Shown: in pieces, positions 42,701-51,033 of the stretch | How the letters are laid out: each line of letters starts with the position of its first letter | Numbering within the stretch: position 1 is the first letter of the stretch | Assembly (NCBI GenBank): GCA_963827315.1 | Contig: CAWHAL010000001.1 | Span: 248,001 to 312,000, forward strand | Direction: 5' to 3' | DNA from: CAVXEF01 sp963827315 | GTDB lineage: Bacteria > Planctomycetota > Phycisphaerae > Sedimentisphaerales > Anaerobacaceae | DNA length: 64,000 nucleotides | Notes under the pieces: model-generated | Seen by the model: only the letters and a program-made list of their open reading frames with translations | Databases searched by the model: none | What the model was told of the DNA's origin: nothing | Position numbers and translations under genes: made by a program

Positions 42701-42960
42701 AGAAGGGCATCAGGACGCTCAGCCTCAATTATCTTTATCATAGTCTGGAGGTTGAGCGGCTCGATATAAGTTATGTCCGCCATACCAGGGTCTGTCATAA
42801 TGGTCGCCGGATTGGAATTGACCAGCACAATCTCGTAACCTAATTTGCGAAGTGCCTTGCAGGCCTGTGTGCCGGAATAGTCAAATTCACAGGCCTGGCC
42901 GATGATAATGGGGCCGGAACCGATAATCATCACTTTTCGTATGTCATTCCGTCTCGGCAT
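39754..42960 (-). CDS. carB: Carbamoyl-phosphate synthase large subunit
   Basis: 1068 aa, the full length of the family. Makes carbamoyl phosphate for arginine and pyrimidines with CarA. Two ATP-grasp halves are visible ([20 protein letters not shown] near the start; [20 protein letters not shown] in the second half), then a C-terminal regulatory MGS domain ([20 protein letters not shown]). GGAG precedes the ATG. carA is not adjacent. Confidence 0.97.
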   Translation of the reverse strand: [1068 protein letters not shown]

Positions 42961-43093
42961 ACTAAACTTCTCCTAATCTTTGTTGTAGATTTGGCTGGGC
43001 TTCTCGCCCGCAGAGCGAATGTAATTGCGGTGGATTAAACTAAAAAAGGGGTAAACTGTCAAACAAGAAAATAAGCAAAAGCAGCGAGTGCGC

Positions 43094-44003
43094 TTAGTGT
43101 TCGCTGTAACTTTCCTGGTTGGGAACAAGGGTAATATTGCTTTTCATTCCTATGGGCAGCATCTTGTCAGGGGCTGGATTGATGTGAATAGTGCCGATAT
43201 CCTCAGGGACGCCGCTCTCAAATGGGTTCTCACCTGAAAAGCCCACATTGCTCGCAAAGGCTGCCGAAGTCCATCCACTTGCGGGTTTGTACATGGAAAG
43301 CATCGTTCCATGGACATTTGCGTTGCCTCGCACGTCAACAATTCCGCCTACAACCAGTCCCGTCAGAACGCTCTCACTTTCGTCCTCAACTTCCCGAGTA
43401 TTGCCGATGTCCACCGCAAAATTGGGAGCCAGAATCGTGGTCTCTTCCATATAACTATTGTTGAAAAGCGAACTTCCGGTAAAATAAAGGGCGTTGCCGG
43501 GCCCGTAGAAATCATCGGGCACACTGGTAACAATGACACCATTGAAATTACAATCCTCGAATCGAACATTAGTGTACTTACTCCCCCAGCCGAATGCGTG
43601 CGAATCGGTTTCAACAAAAAACACGCCGTTAAACGTGCATTTTTTGAAAAGCGCATCGCGGCCTTTGGGCAAACGTACATTGGTAATGGTCTTATTCTGA
43701 TAGACATAACGCGTGAGGTATCGGCTGCCCCAACCGCCGCTCTTTGTATAGTCACCCGGCTTATTGTGGGTAATACTCATGAACCGTCTTGCTGGACGTC
43801 GGTATAGCCGTCGTGACGCTCTTATACTGACTCGTATCGTAGTCAGTATATTCGAAACCTGCCACCTCCGGCTCGGGCTGGTTTGGGTCTTCGTCGAGGT
43901 AACTAATTCCATCGTCAGCAGAGATGCCTACCCAGCTCGCATTTACTACGGCTGCCGTCAGGAGCAATATGAGCAGCAATATGTTTAAGGTCAGCTTTTT
44001 CAT
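43094..44003 (-). pseudogene. Frameshifted, shortened paralogue of the PilX-like beta-helix protein
   Basis: The first frame (44003-43761, 80 aa) has a signal peptide (MKKLTLNILLLILLLTAAVV) and ends SSKTVHEYYPQ; the homologous continuation (NKPGDYTKSGGWGSRYL to the end) is in the next frame and runs to 43094. The neighbour reads TVREYFPHAAGNYG at this point, so one base, probably a C of a C-run near 43771, is missing. Either the gene is broken, shifts frame, or the assembly lost a base. It lacks the PilX-like N-terminus. ORFs on both sides keep good coding sense, favouring a recent or technical event. Confidence 0.75.
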
Positions 44004-44086
44004 TTTGTTCTCCTTTAATAGTACGAATTTTTACCGCCTGCTTTCGCAGGTGCAGGTCTGGTTCACTTTCTACTTCAATTCAACTG

Positions 44087-45811
44087 TTATTCTTCAGAAT
44101 AGGTATCCTGCGAAGGTTTAATGACAATGGGGCTCATAACGCCGCTCGGCAGCAGCTTGTCAGGGTCTGGCGTGATGTTAATGACACCAACATCGCCCGG
44201 GACGGTTGTTTCCGAACCGCCGTCGTCTGATGTTGCTCCGATGTTGTTCACATATCCGCTTGAGTAGCCACTGGTGTCATACATCGAAATGACCGTGCCG
44301 TAAATTTCCGCATTGCCGCGAATATCCACAATGCCGCCGACGATTGCGCCGGTAAGAACATTATTCTCGCCGCTGTTTGGGTTGGTATTGCCGAGATTGA
44401 CGTTGAAATTAGGCGCAAGTATCGTGGCGGGAACAGACGTACTATTCTGGAACGTCTCTTCTCCGGTGAAATAGAGGCAGTTTTTCATCCACCAATTAGT
44501 ACTGTCCGAATAATTAGGCGTGTTGGTTATGATGGGGCCATTAAACACGCAGTTTTCAAATCGCACGTTATTATAAGTACCGCCGGTGCCCCCGCAGTCA
44601 ATATAAAGAACACCTTCGAAAGTACAGTTTTTAAATAGCGCATTCTTGCCTGCGTCCACCTTCGCATCCGTAAGGGTCTTATGTTCACAGACAGCGCGAT
44701 CCAGTTGCCGACTTCCAGATGAAGATGGCCGGCCGTAATTCCCCGCTGCATGAGGAAAGTATTCCCTTACCGTTGTCAGCGTCGTGTGGCCGTGACTCAC
44801 AGTATAGTTATAGGTCGTGTTCGGTATGGTGGTTGTCTGGTTTTTGTACCCGCTGGTGTCATAATCGCTTATTTTCATTCCGGGCATATTGACGGCCTCG
44901 TCACCGTAGTTGACGCCATAGTTGATGTCCTCGCACTGGCCTTGTATCTCATCTGTAGGGCTGATTACCTTGTTTCCCTGGTCGTCATACACGGGATTAC
45001 CGTTGGCGTCCAGTGTCTCAAGGTCGTAGGGCATCTTGATTTTAACACGATTCCCCTGTGCATCAAGAACGGGATTGCCATAACTATCAAGCTTGTCTGC
45101 ATATAGGTCAGGGCCTGCTTTCCCTGTATTAGGATTAATATTGCTAAGAATGGTATTAATGGTCCCCTCGACCGTTGAATCGCTGGTCATATTAAAAGGC
45201 GAGATATTCTGGTATTGCCACTCGCTGTAAATATTGCCGTGTATGGTCGAGTCGCCGGTGAGCCACATTCGGCCTTTGCTGGCGATGGCGTAACTTAAAA
45301 CCTTGTTGTCTCTGGTGATTTTCAAATTTATGCTGACCTGTCTTTTTACCTGCCCATCAACTCCTATTCCCTCAAGCCAGATGGTATTCGGGTCGTCGTC
45401 ATAGCGATAGAATCTCACCTGAAATGCAGCGTCAGTTGCGCCAAAGTTTATCGCGGATGTTACCAGATTATCATCTGATACAACGGCCCCGCCAATAGCG
45501 TTGGCCTGTATGTAATCGCACAGTCCAGACCAGACTTGGTCGGCTTCGGCATCAGTAATCTCAGGCCTGTCGCTCGGTATTGTAACAGGTACATATGAAG
45601 AGGCCAGATACCTGCCGTACTCCAGCCCCGACTGGGCCGCCGTCAACGCTGAATTGATTTTGTGCTGATTCGAGCTGACCTCGACACTGGTCCCTGACAT
45701 CGCAGCCATCGAAATCGCAAACATAGAGAAAACCAGGATGAATATCATCGCAATAATAAGCACAACAGCTTTGCGCTCGGAGCAGATTGTTTTCTCCGTA
45801 CGTTTCATCAT
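44087..45811 (-). CDS. PilX-like minor pilin with beta-helix domain
   Basis: A 574-aa surface protein. A basic N-terminus and hydrophobic helix (about 15-40, AVVLIIAMIFILVFSMFAIS) with a following SGLEYGRYLASS segment are typical of PilX/PilW-type assembly proteins. The C-terminal half has short repeated strands (NNVRFENCVFNGPIITNTP, TGAIVGGIVDIRGNAEIYG) like a right-handed beta-helix or polymorphic-repeat protein. A paralogue lacking the N-terminus follows. Likely displayed on, or secreted with, a type IV pilus or T2SS pseudopilus. Confidence 0.8.
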   Translation of the reverse strand: MMKRTEKTICSERKAVVLIIAMIFILVFSMFAISMAAMSGTSVEVSSNQHKINSALTAAQSGLEYGRYLASSYVPVTIPSDRPEITDAEADQVWSGLCDYIQANAIGGAVVSDDNLVTSAINFGATDAAFQVRFYRYDDDPNTIWLEGIGVDGQVKRQVSINLKITRDNKVLSYAIASKGRMWLTGDSTIHGNIYSEWQYQNISPFNMTSDSTVEGTINTILSNINPNTGKAGPDLYADKLDSYGNPVLDAQGNRVKIKMPYDLETLDANGNPVYDDQGNKVISPTDEIQGQCEDINYGVNYGDEAVNMPGMKISDYDTSGYKNQTTTIPNTTYNYTVSHGHTTLTTVREYFPHAAGNYGRPSSSGSRQLDRAVCEHKTLTDAKVDAGKNALFKNCTFEGVLYIDCGGTGGTYNNVRFENCVFNGPIITNTPNYSDSTNWWMKNCLYFTGEETFQNSTSVPATILAPNFNVNLGNTNPNSGENNVLTGAIVGGIVDIRGNAEIYGTVISMYDTSGYSSGYVNNIGATSDDGGSETTVPGDVGVINITPDPDKLLPSGVMSPIVIKPSQDTYSEE

Positions 45812-46157
45812 TCCCCCCGAAGCCCCCGATGAGAAGGCTTCTGTTATTCCTACATCCTAATAAAATATAATAAGTCTTTACAGCAAAAGCAAAGCGGAAC
45901 GGCTGAGTAACACTAAAACGGCACCGATTTCTTTTTTGTCCGATAACCCCCTTCTCGGCAGTCGTACAGGGCTTATAAAACATCTTGTCGTTCCGCAAAA
46001 TATGAGCTGCGGGCAAACGGTGAAGACATAACAACTTCTATGGCTCTTTGCTTGCCTGCTAAAACTCTGCCCCAAAATCCCTCGCAAGAAACTTAGAATG
46101 GGCGTGTAAGAAATCACTAATTATTGTTACTATTATTATTGAGAGCAGGTAGTCCGG
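45812..46157. other. Divergent intergenic region, 346 bases
   Basis: Separates the PilX-like gene (-) from the sigma factor gene (+). I see no open gene. A CCGCA/TGCGG hairpin (about 45993-46015) and a CCGA/TCGG hairpin (about 45940-45958) are present. The phrase GGGCAAACGG invites comparison with c-di-GMP riboswitches but the rest of that fold is not evident. TACTAT near 46130 could be a -10 for the sigma gene. Confidence 0.4.
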
Positions 46158-46667
46158 ATGGCAGACGACAAATGGGAAACAACGTTCAAACAATGGCTTG
46201 GTGAGCACCAAGGGCTGATTTACAAGGTTATTCGGGCCTATGCGGCTACAGCCGATGACCAGGACGACCTGTTTCAGGAGATACTCCTGCAAATGTGGCT
46301 ATCCATTCCGCGGTTTGCCGGAAAAGCAAAGGTCTCAACCTGGTTATACAGAGTGGCACTGAATACGGCCTTGGTCTGGAACCGCAGCGAAAAAAAACGT
46401 CGAAAACATAGCACCACGATGACAGTGTTCAGACCGCAGCAAAGCAATTGTTCGGGACAATCAGAAGAAATCATAGGACGACTGTATGAGGCAATCAGGA
46501 AACTCTCAAAGGTCGATGCGTCAGTCGTCCTTATGCACCTTGACGGCTTGGCGTATAGTGAAATGGCTGAAATACTCGGCATTTCAGAAAGTAATGTCGG
46601 CGTAAAATTGAATCGAGCCAAAAAACAATTAGCTTTAATTTTGGATGGACTTATCGATGACGTTTAA
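46158..46667 (+). CDS. ECF-type RNA polymerase sigma factor
   Basis: A 169-aa sigma-70-family factor with regions 2 and 4: region 2 DDQDDLFQEILLQMWLSIPR then STWLYRVALNTAL; region 4 VLMHLDGLAYSEMAEILG, SESNVGVKLNRAKKQL. AGCAGG precedes the ATG. It overlaps the next gene, which encodes a membrane protein in the position of an anti-sigma factor. Confidence 0.92.
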   Translation: MADDKWETTFKQWLGEHQGLIYKVIRAYAATADDQDDLFQEILLQMWLSIPRFAGKAKVSTWLYRVALNTALVWNRSEKKRRKHSTTMTVFRPQQSNCSGQSEEIIGRLYEAIRKLSKVDASVVLMHLDGLAYSEMAEILGISESNVGVKLNRAKKQLALILDGLIDDV

Positions 46668-47274
46668 CGAATTACAAAAAACCTGGCAAAAAGACACAAG
46701 CAGCTCAAAACTGACCATCGACTCAGATTTGCTTCTTCGAGAAGTAAAAAGAAATAAAAAGCACTTTGAATCAACCATCTTCTGGCGAGACGTCCGAGAA
46801 GCAGGAGGAAGCTTTGTCCTCGCAGTATTTTTCCTGTATCAAAGTATGAAACTTAACCTGTGGTCTTTGTATTTTCCTGCGCTGGCATGCATTCTTGTGG
46901 GAGTTTTCATGATAGTTGACCGGGTTATTCAAAAGGGGAAACTACCGAAATCCAGTGACTCTTTGGCGAACTGCATCAAAATTTCACTCGTACAGGTCGA
47001 ACATCAGATATGGCTGCTGAGGAACGTTCTCTGGTGGTATCTGCTTCCGTTCGCAATTGGAATAGCCTTGTTTTGGGGTCATGGAGGTTGGCGGATACGC
47101 AATGACAGCCGGATCGGATTGATATTCATCGGCGGGTGCTTTATCGGGCTTATTATTCTTTGCACAGGTATATATTACTTGAATCAATATGCCGTGCGGA
47201 AAGAATTGGTGCCCAGAAAGCAGGAGCTTGAATCGCTGCTGAACAGTCTCACTAACGACGGTAGAACTACGTAG
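46645..47274 (+). CDS. Membrane protein, candidate anti-sigma factor
   Basis: 209 aa from this ATG, or from an internal ATG at 46657 (MTFNELQKTWQ) that still overlaps the sigma gene. The cytosolic N-terminal about 50 residues are followed by about four membrane segments (52-65, 72-90, 127-145, 158-178). No zinc-binding HxxxCxxC motif is seen, so it is not a classical ZAS anti-sigma factor. The coupling with the sigma gene is the main reason for the assignment. Confidence 0.75.
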   Translation: MDLSMTFNELQKTWQKDTSSSKLTIDSDLLLREVKRNKKHFESTIFWRDVREAGGSFVLAVFFLYQSMKLNLWSLYFPALACILVGVFMIVDRVIQKGKLPKSSDSLANCIKISLVQVEHQIWLLRNVLWWYLLPFAIGIALFWGHGGWRIRNDSRIGLIFIGGCFIGLIILCTGIYYLNQYAVRKELVPRKQELESLLNSLTNDGRTT

Positions 47275-48808
47275 CTATAACCATCTCTGCGAAGTACGAG
47301 CTTCGGGCAAATGGTGTAGAGAGCACCCAGGAAAAGCCAAGGTCAGTTGCTTTTTGCTTCCACCAGTCAAATTTTGCAGGCGGTATGTATTCGACCACTT
47401 CGAGCGAATCCTTTGATGGTTTCAGGTATTGGCCGATTGTGATTCGGTCACAGCCTGCATCGCGCAAATCTTTTAGAACCTGCTCGACCTCGGCATCCGT
47501 CTCGCCTAATCCAAGCATAATTGAGGATTTTGTCAGAGTGCTTTTGTAGGTCTCTTTGGCCAATTTAAGCAGGTTCAGGGAACGTCGATAGTCTCCGCCG
47601 GCTCTGGCTTCTCGGTATAAGGAGGGAACGGTTTCAATATTGTGCGCGAATACGAATGGCAAGGCATCAGCTAAAATTTCTATCGCACGCCCCTGACAGT
47701 TGCGGAAATCGGGCGTTAGTATTTCAAACTTCACATCAGGGCATCTTTTTCTTGCCTGATTGATACAATCACGAAAATGGCCTGCTCCGCCGTCGCCCAA
47801 ATCATCGCGGGTCACGCTGGTTAGCACGAGGTACTTCAACGACATTTTTTTTGCCATCTCAGCTATTCTTGCCGGCTCAGTCGGGTCCGGCGGCTGGGGC
47901 TTGCCTCCGGCCACTGAGCAAAACCTGCACCTTCGCGTGCAGATGTTACCCAAAATCAGGACCGTCGCCGTCCCCCTCGCCCAGCATTCGCCTCGATTGG
48001 GACAGTTCGCATTATCGCATATCGTCTCCAGACCCAGAGAGCTTAACACTTCTTCGGTATGGTTATAACTTTCACTAACCGGCAGCGGCCTTTTTAGCCA
48101 CGCCGGCAGCTTACCACGCTGGTGGCTGGCAGCTCGCTGCTCGTTTGGCTTGGACAAATGCCTGATTAGCAGCTCGGATAATTTTCCCTTTACTTCTGAC
48201 ATCGAATGTTCTCTGCCGGTCTCGGTTAGCACCGACGTCATCTCTACTTCGTTAAGTCCGCAGGGTATAATGTGGTCGAAAATGCTGAGGTCGTTTTGAA
48301 TGTTTATTGCCATCCCGTGATAGGTAACAAATTTCGATACACGCACGCCGATAGAAGCAATTTTTTTTGAACCTGCCCACAGACCAGGCAGGCCTTTTCG
48401 TCTTTCAGCACTCACGCCTAATTGTCCAAGCAGCTCAATACCCGTCTCTTCGAGTTTTCTGACGTATTCGCCGATGTCCAGACCAAGTCCTTGCAGATTC
48501 AAAATCGGATAAAAAACCAACTGTCCCGGATTGTGTGCAGTAGCGCCGCCGCCTCTTCGGACGTCAACAACGTCTATACCCTGTTCCTTCAGACTCTCGC
48601 GGTCAGTACAAAGCCTGTTGGCGCTCTGCCTGGCTCCGAGGGTAATGACAGCCGGATGCTCAACGATTAAAACGGTATCAGGGATTTCGTCCTGGCTTCT
48701 TTTATCATGCAATTCGTGCTGTTGCCGCAATACCTCTCGATAGTCGGCGAGTCCGCGATCACAAATGCGCAGGGTACAAATCCCGGTCTTTTCTGTTACT
48801 GCTGACAC
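47267..48808 (-). CDS. lipB-lipA: Fused octanoyltransferase and lipoyl synthase
   Basis: A 513-aa natural fusion. Residues about 1-225 are LipB (octanoyl-ACP to protein transfer): RGGGATAHNPGQ (85-96), catalytic K149 (SKKIASIG) and C183 (IIPCG). Residues about 230-513 are LipA, a radical-SAM sulfur-insertion enzyme: auxiliary cluster C264-C269-C275, SAM cluster C290-x3-C294-x2-C297, and C-terminal RSSY. The GTG start has GGAGGG upstream. Fusion puts transfer and sulfuration in one chain. lpdA follows the lipoate theme upstream. Confidence 0.95.
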   Translation of the reverse strand: MSAVTEKTGICTLRICDRGLADYREVLRQQHELHDKRSQDEIPDTVLIVEHPAVITLGARQSANRLCTDRESLKEQGIDVVDVRRGGGATAHNPGQLVFYPILNLQGLGLDIGEYVRKLEETGIELLGQLGVSAERRKGLPGLWAGSKKIASIGVRVSKFVTYHGMAINIQNDLSIFDHIIPCGLNEVEMTSVLTETGREHSMSEVKGKLSELLIRHLSKPNEQRAASHQRGKLPAWLKRPLPVSESYNHTEEVLSSLGLETICDNANCPNRGECWARGTATVLILGNICTRRCRFCSVAGGKPQPPDPTEPARIAEMAKKMSLKYLVLTSVTRDDLGDGGAGHFRDCINQARKRCPDVKFEILTPDFRNCQGRAIEILADALPFVFAHNIETVPSLYREARAGGDYRRSLNLLKLAKETYKSTLTKSSIMLGLGETDAEVEQVLKDLRDAGCDRITIGQYLKPSKDSLEVVEYIPPAKFDWWKQKATDLGFSWVLSTPFARSSYFAEMVIAT

Positions 48809-48833
48809 GTAACCCTCCGTACCTACTCCCTCG

Positions 48834-48849
48834 GCGGATTTATCCGCCT
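48834..48849. repeat. ATCCGCC palindrome at the lpdA 3' end
   Basis: GGCGGAT (48834-48840), two bases, ATCCGCC (48843-48849), overlapping the lpdA stop. Related hairpins are at 19785 and 58141. Confidence 0.5.
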
Positions 48850-50227
48850 ATGGCGGATTGTGCAGGCTCACGCCGAAAGCATCTTCTACAGATTCTTTGA
48901 GCACTTCTGAGACAGTCGGATGGGGGAAGCTTATCTCGGCAATCTTCTCTGTGCTGCCCAAAAGTAGCCTTGCCGCCGCAATCAGCTCGGTTGCCTGAGC
49001 ACCAACTATTGTAACGCCGACGATTTTGTCGGTCGCATTGTCTCTTATCACATTTATCTGACCGGCTGTCTCGTTGTGTGTCGTGCTTCTGCCGTTAGCC
49101 TTGAAAAAGGCCTTTCCGATGGAAACATCGAGTCCCTTGGCAGCACAGGCCTCTTCGGACTTGCCGACGGATGCAACCTCCGGAAACGTATAGACAGCTC
49201 GCGGGATGAGCGAGTAGTCAGTTATTTTCTCATCGCTGCCCGTTGCATTGACCGCCGCCACTTCAGCCTCGGCAAACGCGCCGTGGGCCAAATAGGTCGT
49301 ACCGACTGCATCGCCGACAGCATAAACGCCGGCAACACTGGTTTCCATTTTTGCATTAACCGCTATTGCCGTCCCGTTCATTTTTAAGCCAAGCGAGTCA
49401 ACCGTCTCTTTATCAACAACCGCCCTTCTGCCGACCGAAACCAGCACCTTTTCCGCCTCGATTGTCCGGCCGCTTTCGAGGACCACTCTTGCCGGCCTCT
49501 TGGTTTTGTCAACAGAGGTAACTTTCTGATTGGTGAGAGCGCCAATCCCGAGCTTCTTGAATTCTCGTTCTATAAGAGCACCAACCCATTTGTCTTCCGT
49601 GGGAATCAACCTATCAAGGACTTCAACGATGGTTACTTTTGTTCCCATAGCCGCGTATAAACAGGCCATTTCACAGCCGATTGCTCCGCCGCCCACGATG
49701 ACCAGCGATTTTGGAATTTGCTGCAATTCGAGCGCCTCTTTGCTGCCTATAATTGTTTGGCCATCAAATGGTGCCCCCGGAATCTCGATTGGCCCTGAGC
49801 CGGTTGCGAGAATTATTTTTTTAGTCTCGATTTCAACCGCTGAGTCTGATTCGACCTTGACTTTGCCAGGCCCGGCAGCAATGCCGCGTCCCTTGAATAT
49901 CTTTATCTTGTTCGCCTGTATAAGATTGGTCATACCCTTTCGAAAACCGCTGACTATCGCATCTTTTCTGGCCCGCATTTTAGGCCAGTTGGGTAACGCC
50001 TCACCGACATCAATTCCCATCATCGCCGCTTGCTTAACCATAAGTAAGGTATGCGCAGATGCAAGCAGTGCCTTCGATGGGATACATCCGCAATTTAAGC
50101 AAACGCCGCCGATAAGGTTCTTTTCGACGACCGCCACCGAAGCCCCTCTTTGTGCGCACCTGATGGCAGCCGAATAACCGCCCGGCCCTGTGCCTATTAC
50201 CACAACATCGAATCTCTCCGCCGTCAT
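48848..50227 (-). CDS. lpdA: Dihydrolipoyl dehydrogenase
   Basis: A 459-aa FAD disulfide oxidoreductase, the E3 of 2-oxoacid dehydrogenase or glycine cleavage complexes. FAD site GTGPGGYSA; redox motif GGVCLNCGCIPSK with C43/C48 and an extra C46 where Val is usual; NAD site VIVGGGAIGCEMA; C-terminal HPTVSEVLKE His-Glu pair. It lies upstream of lipBA on the same strand (39-base gap). No E1/E2 genes are in the window. Confidence 0.94.
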   Translation of the reverse strand: MTAERFDVVVIGTGPGGYSAAIRCAQRGASVAVVEKNLIGGVCLNCGCIPSKALLASAHTLLMVKQAAMMGIDVGEALPNWPKMRARKDAIVSGFRKGMTNLIQANKIKIFKGRGIAAGPGKVKVESDSAVEIETKKIILATGSGPIEIPGAPFDGQTIIGSKEALELQQIPKSLVIVGGGAIGCEMACLYAAMGTKVTIVEVLDRLIPTEDKWVGALIEREFKKLGIGALTNQKVTSVDKTKRPARVVLESGRTIEAEKVLVSVGRRAVVDKETVDSLGLKMNGTAIAVNAKMETSVAGVYAVGDAVGTTYLAHGAFAEAEVAAVNATGSDEKITDYSLIPRAVYTFPEVASVGKSEEACAAKGLDVSIGKAFFKANGRSTTHNETAGQINVIRDNATDKIVGVTIVGAQATELIAAARLLLGSTEKIAEISFPHPTVSEVLKESVEDAFGVSLHNPP

Positions 50228-50250
50228 TTAAGCTCCTTTTTCTAAAATCG

Positions 50251-51018
50251 TTATACACACGATAGCATTCCGCCATCAATATACAGGATATGACCATTTA
50301 CATAGTCCGATGCCTTCGAGGCAAGAAATATCGCTCCGCCGACCAAATCGCCGGGCGTGCCCCACCGGCCTGCAGGCGCTCGCTCACAGAGCCACGAATT
50401 GAAATTTTTGTCCTCAACGAGTGGTTTCGTGATATCGGTTATGATGTAGCCGGGTCCCAGTCCGTTTACCTGAATATTATATTTACCCCATTCAGTCGCC
50501 ATCGCCTTGGTGAGCATTTTCAGTCCGCCCTTCGAAGCCGCATACGGAGCAATTGTAGGCCGGGCCAGCTCAGATTGCAGCGAGCAAATGTTAATTATCT
50601 TCCCTGATTTTCTTTTTATCATTGTTTTGACTACACATTTGGAAACAAGAAACACGCCTGTCAGGTTCACATCCATAATTCGTCGCCAGTCATCTTCCTC
50701 AAAATCCTCAAGACCACCGCGAATTTGAATGCCTGCGTTGTTTACCAGAATGTCTATGGGGCCGACCTGTTTTTCTATCGCCCGAACATTTTGTTTTATC
50801 TGTTCGGACCTGGTAACATCGAAAGCATATCCATAAGCCTTGATTCCTTTCTTGGAAAAAGTTTTAACCGCTTCGCTGAGGCGTTGTTCATTCACGCAGT
50901 TGGCCACGATAGTCGCACCGGCTTCGCCCAATCCCTCGGCGATTGTAAAGCCTATCCCGCGACCGGCGCCGGTGACTAAAGCTATCCTTCCACTGAGGTC
51001 GAACAATTCCAGGCTCAT
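50251..51018 (-). CDS. SDR oxidoreductase, gluconate 5-dehydrogenase-like
   Basis: A 255-aa short-chain dehydrogenase: cofactor loop TGAGRGIG (16-23), NNAG (93-96), catalytic S146 with Y159-x3-K163 (YAASK). The sequence style (FDLSGRIALVTGAGRGIG, ARPTIAPYAASKGGLKMLT, ATEWGKYNIQVNGLGPGYI) is that of gluconate 5-dehydrogenase/2-deoxy-D-gluconate 3-dehydrogenase. Likely an uronate or sugar-acid step; exact substrate not determinable. It sits between birA and lpdA. Confidence 0.88.
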   Translation of the reverse strand: MSLELFDLSGRIALVTGAGRGIGFTIAEGLGEAGATIVANCVNEQRLSEAVKTFSKKGIKAYGYAFDVTRSEQIKQNVRAIEKQVGPIDILVNNAGIQIRGGLEDFEEDDWRRIMDVNLTGVFLVSKCVVKTMIKRKSGKIINICSLQSELARPTIAPYAASKGGLKMLTKAMATEWGKYNIQVNGLGPGYIITDITKPLVEDKNFNSWLCERAPAGRWGTPGDLVGGAIFLASKASDYVNGHILYIDGGMLSCV

Positions 51019-51033
51019 AGGTATTTCCTTTCG

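Noticed and set aside
45990..46090. Possible c-di-GMP (GEMM) riboswitch before the sigma factor gene
   Set aside because: Only the phrase GGGCAAACGG fits; the second conserved strand, the GNRA loop and its receptor are not evident on either strand.
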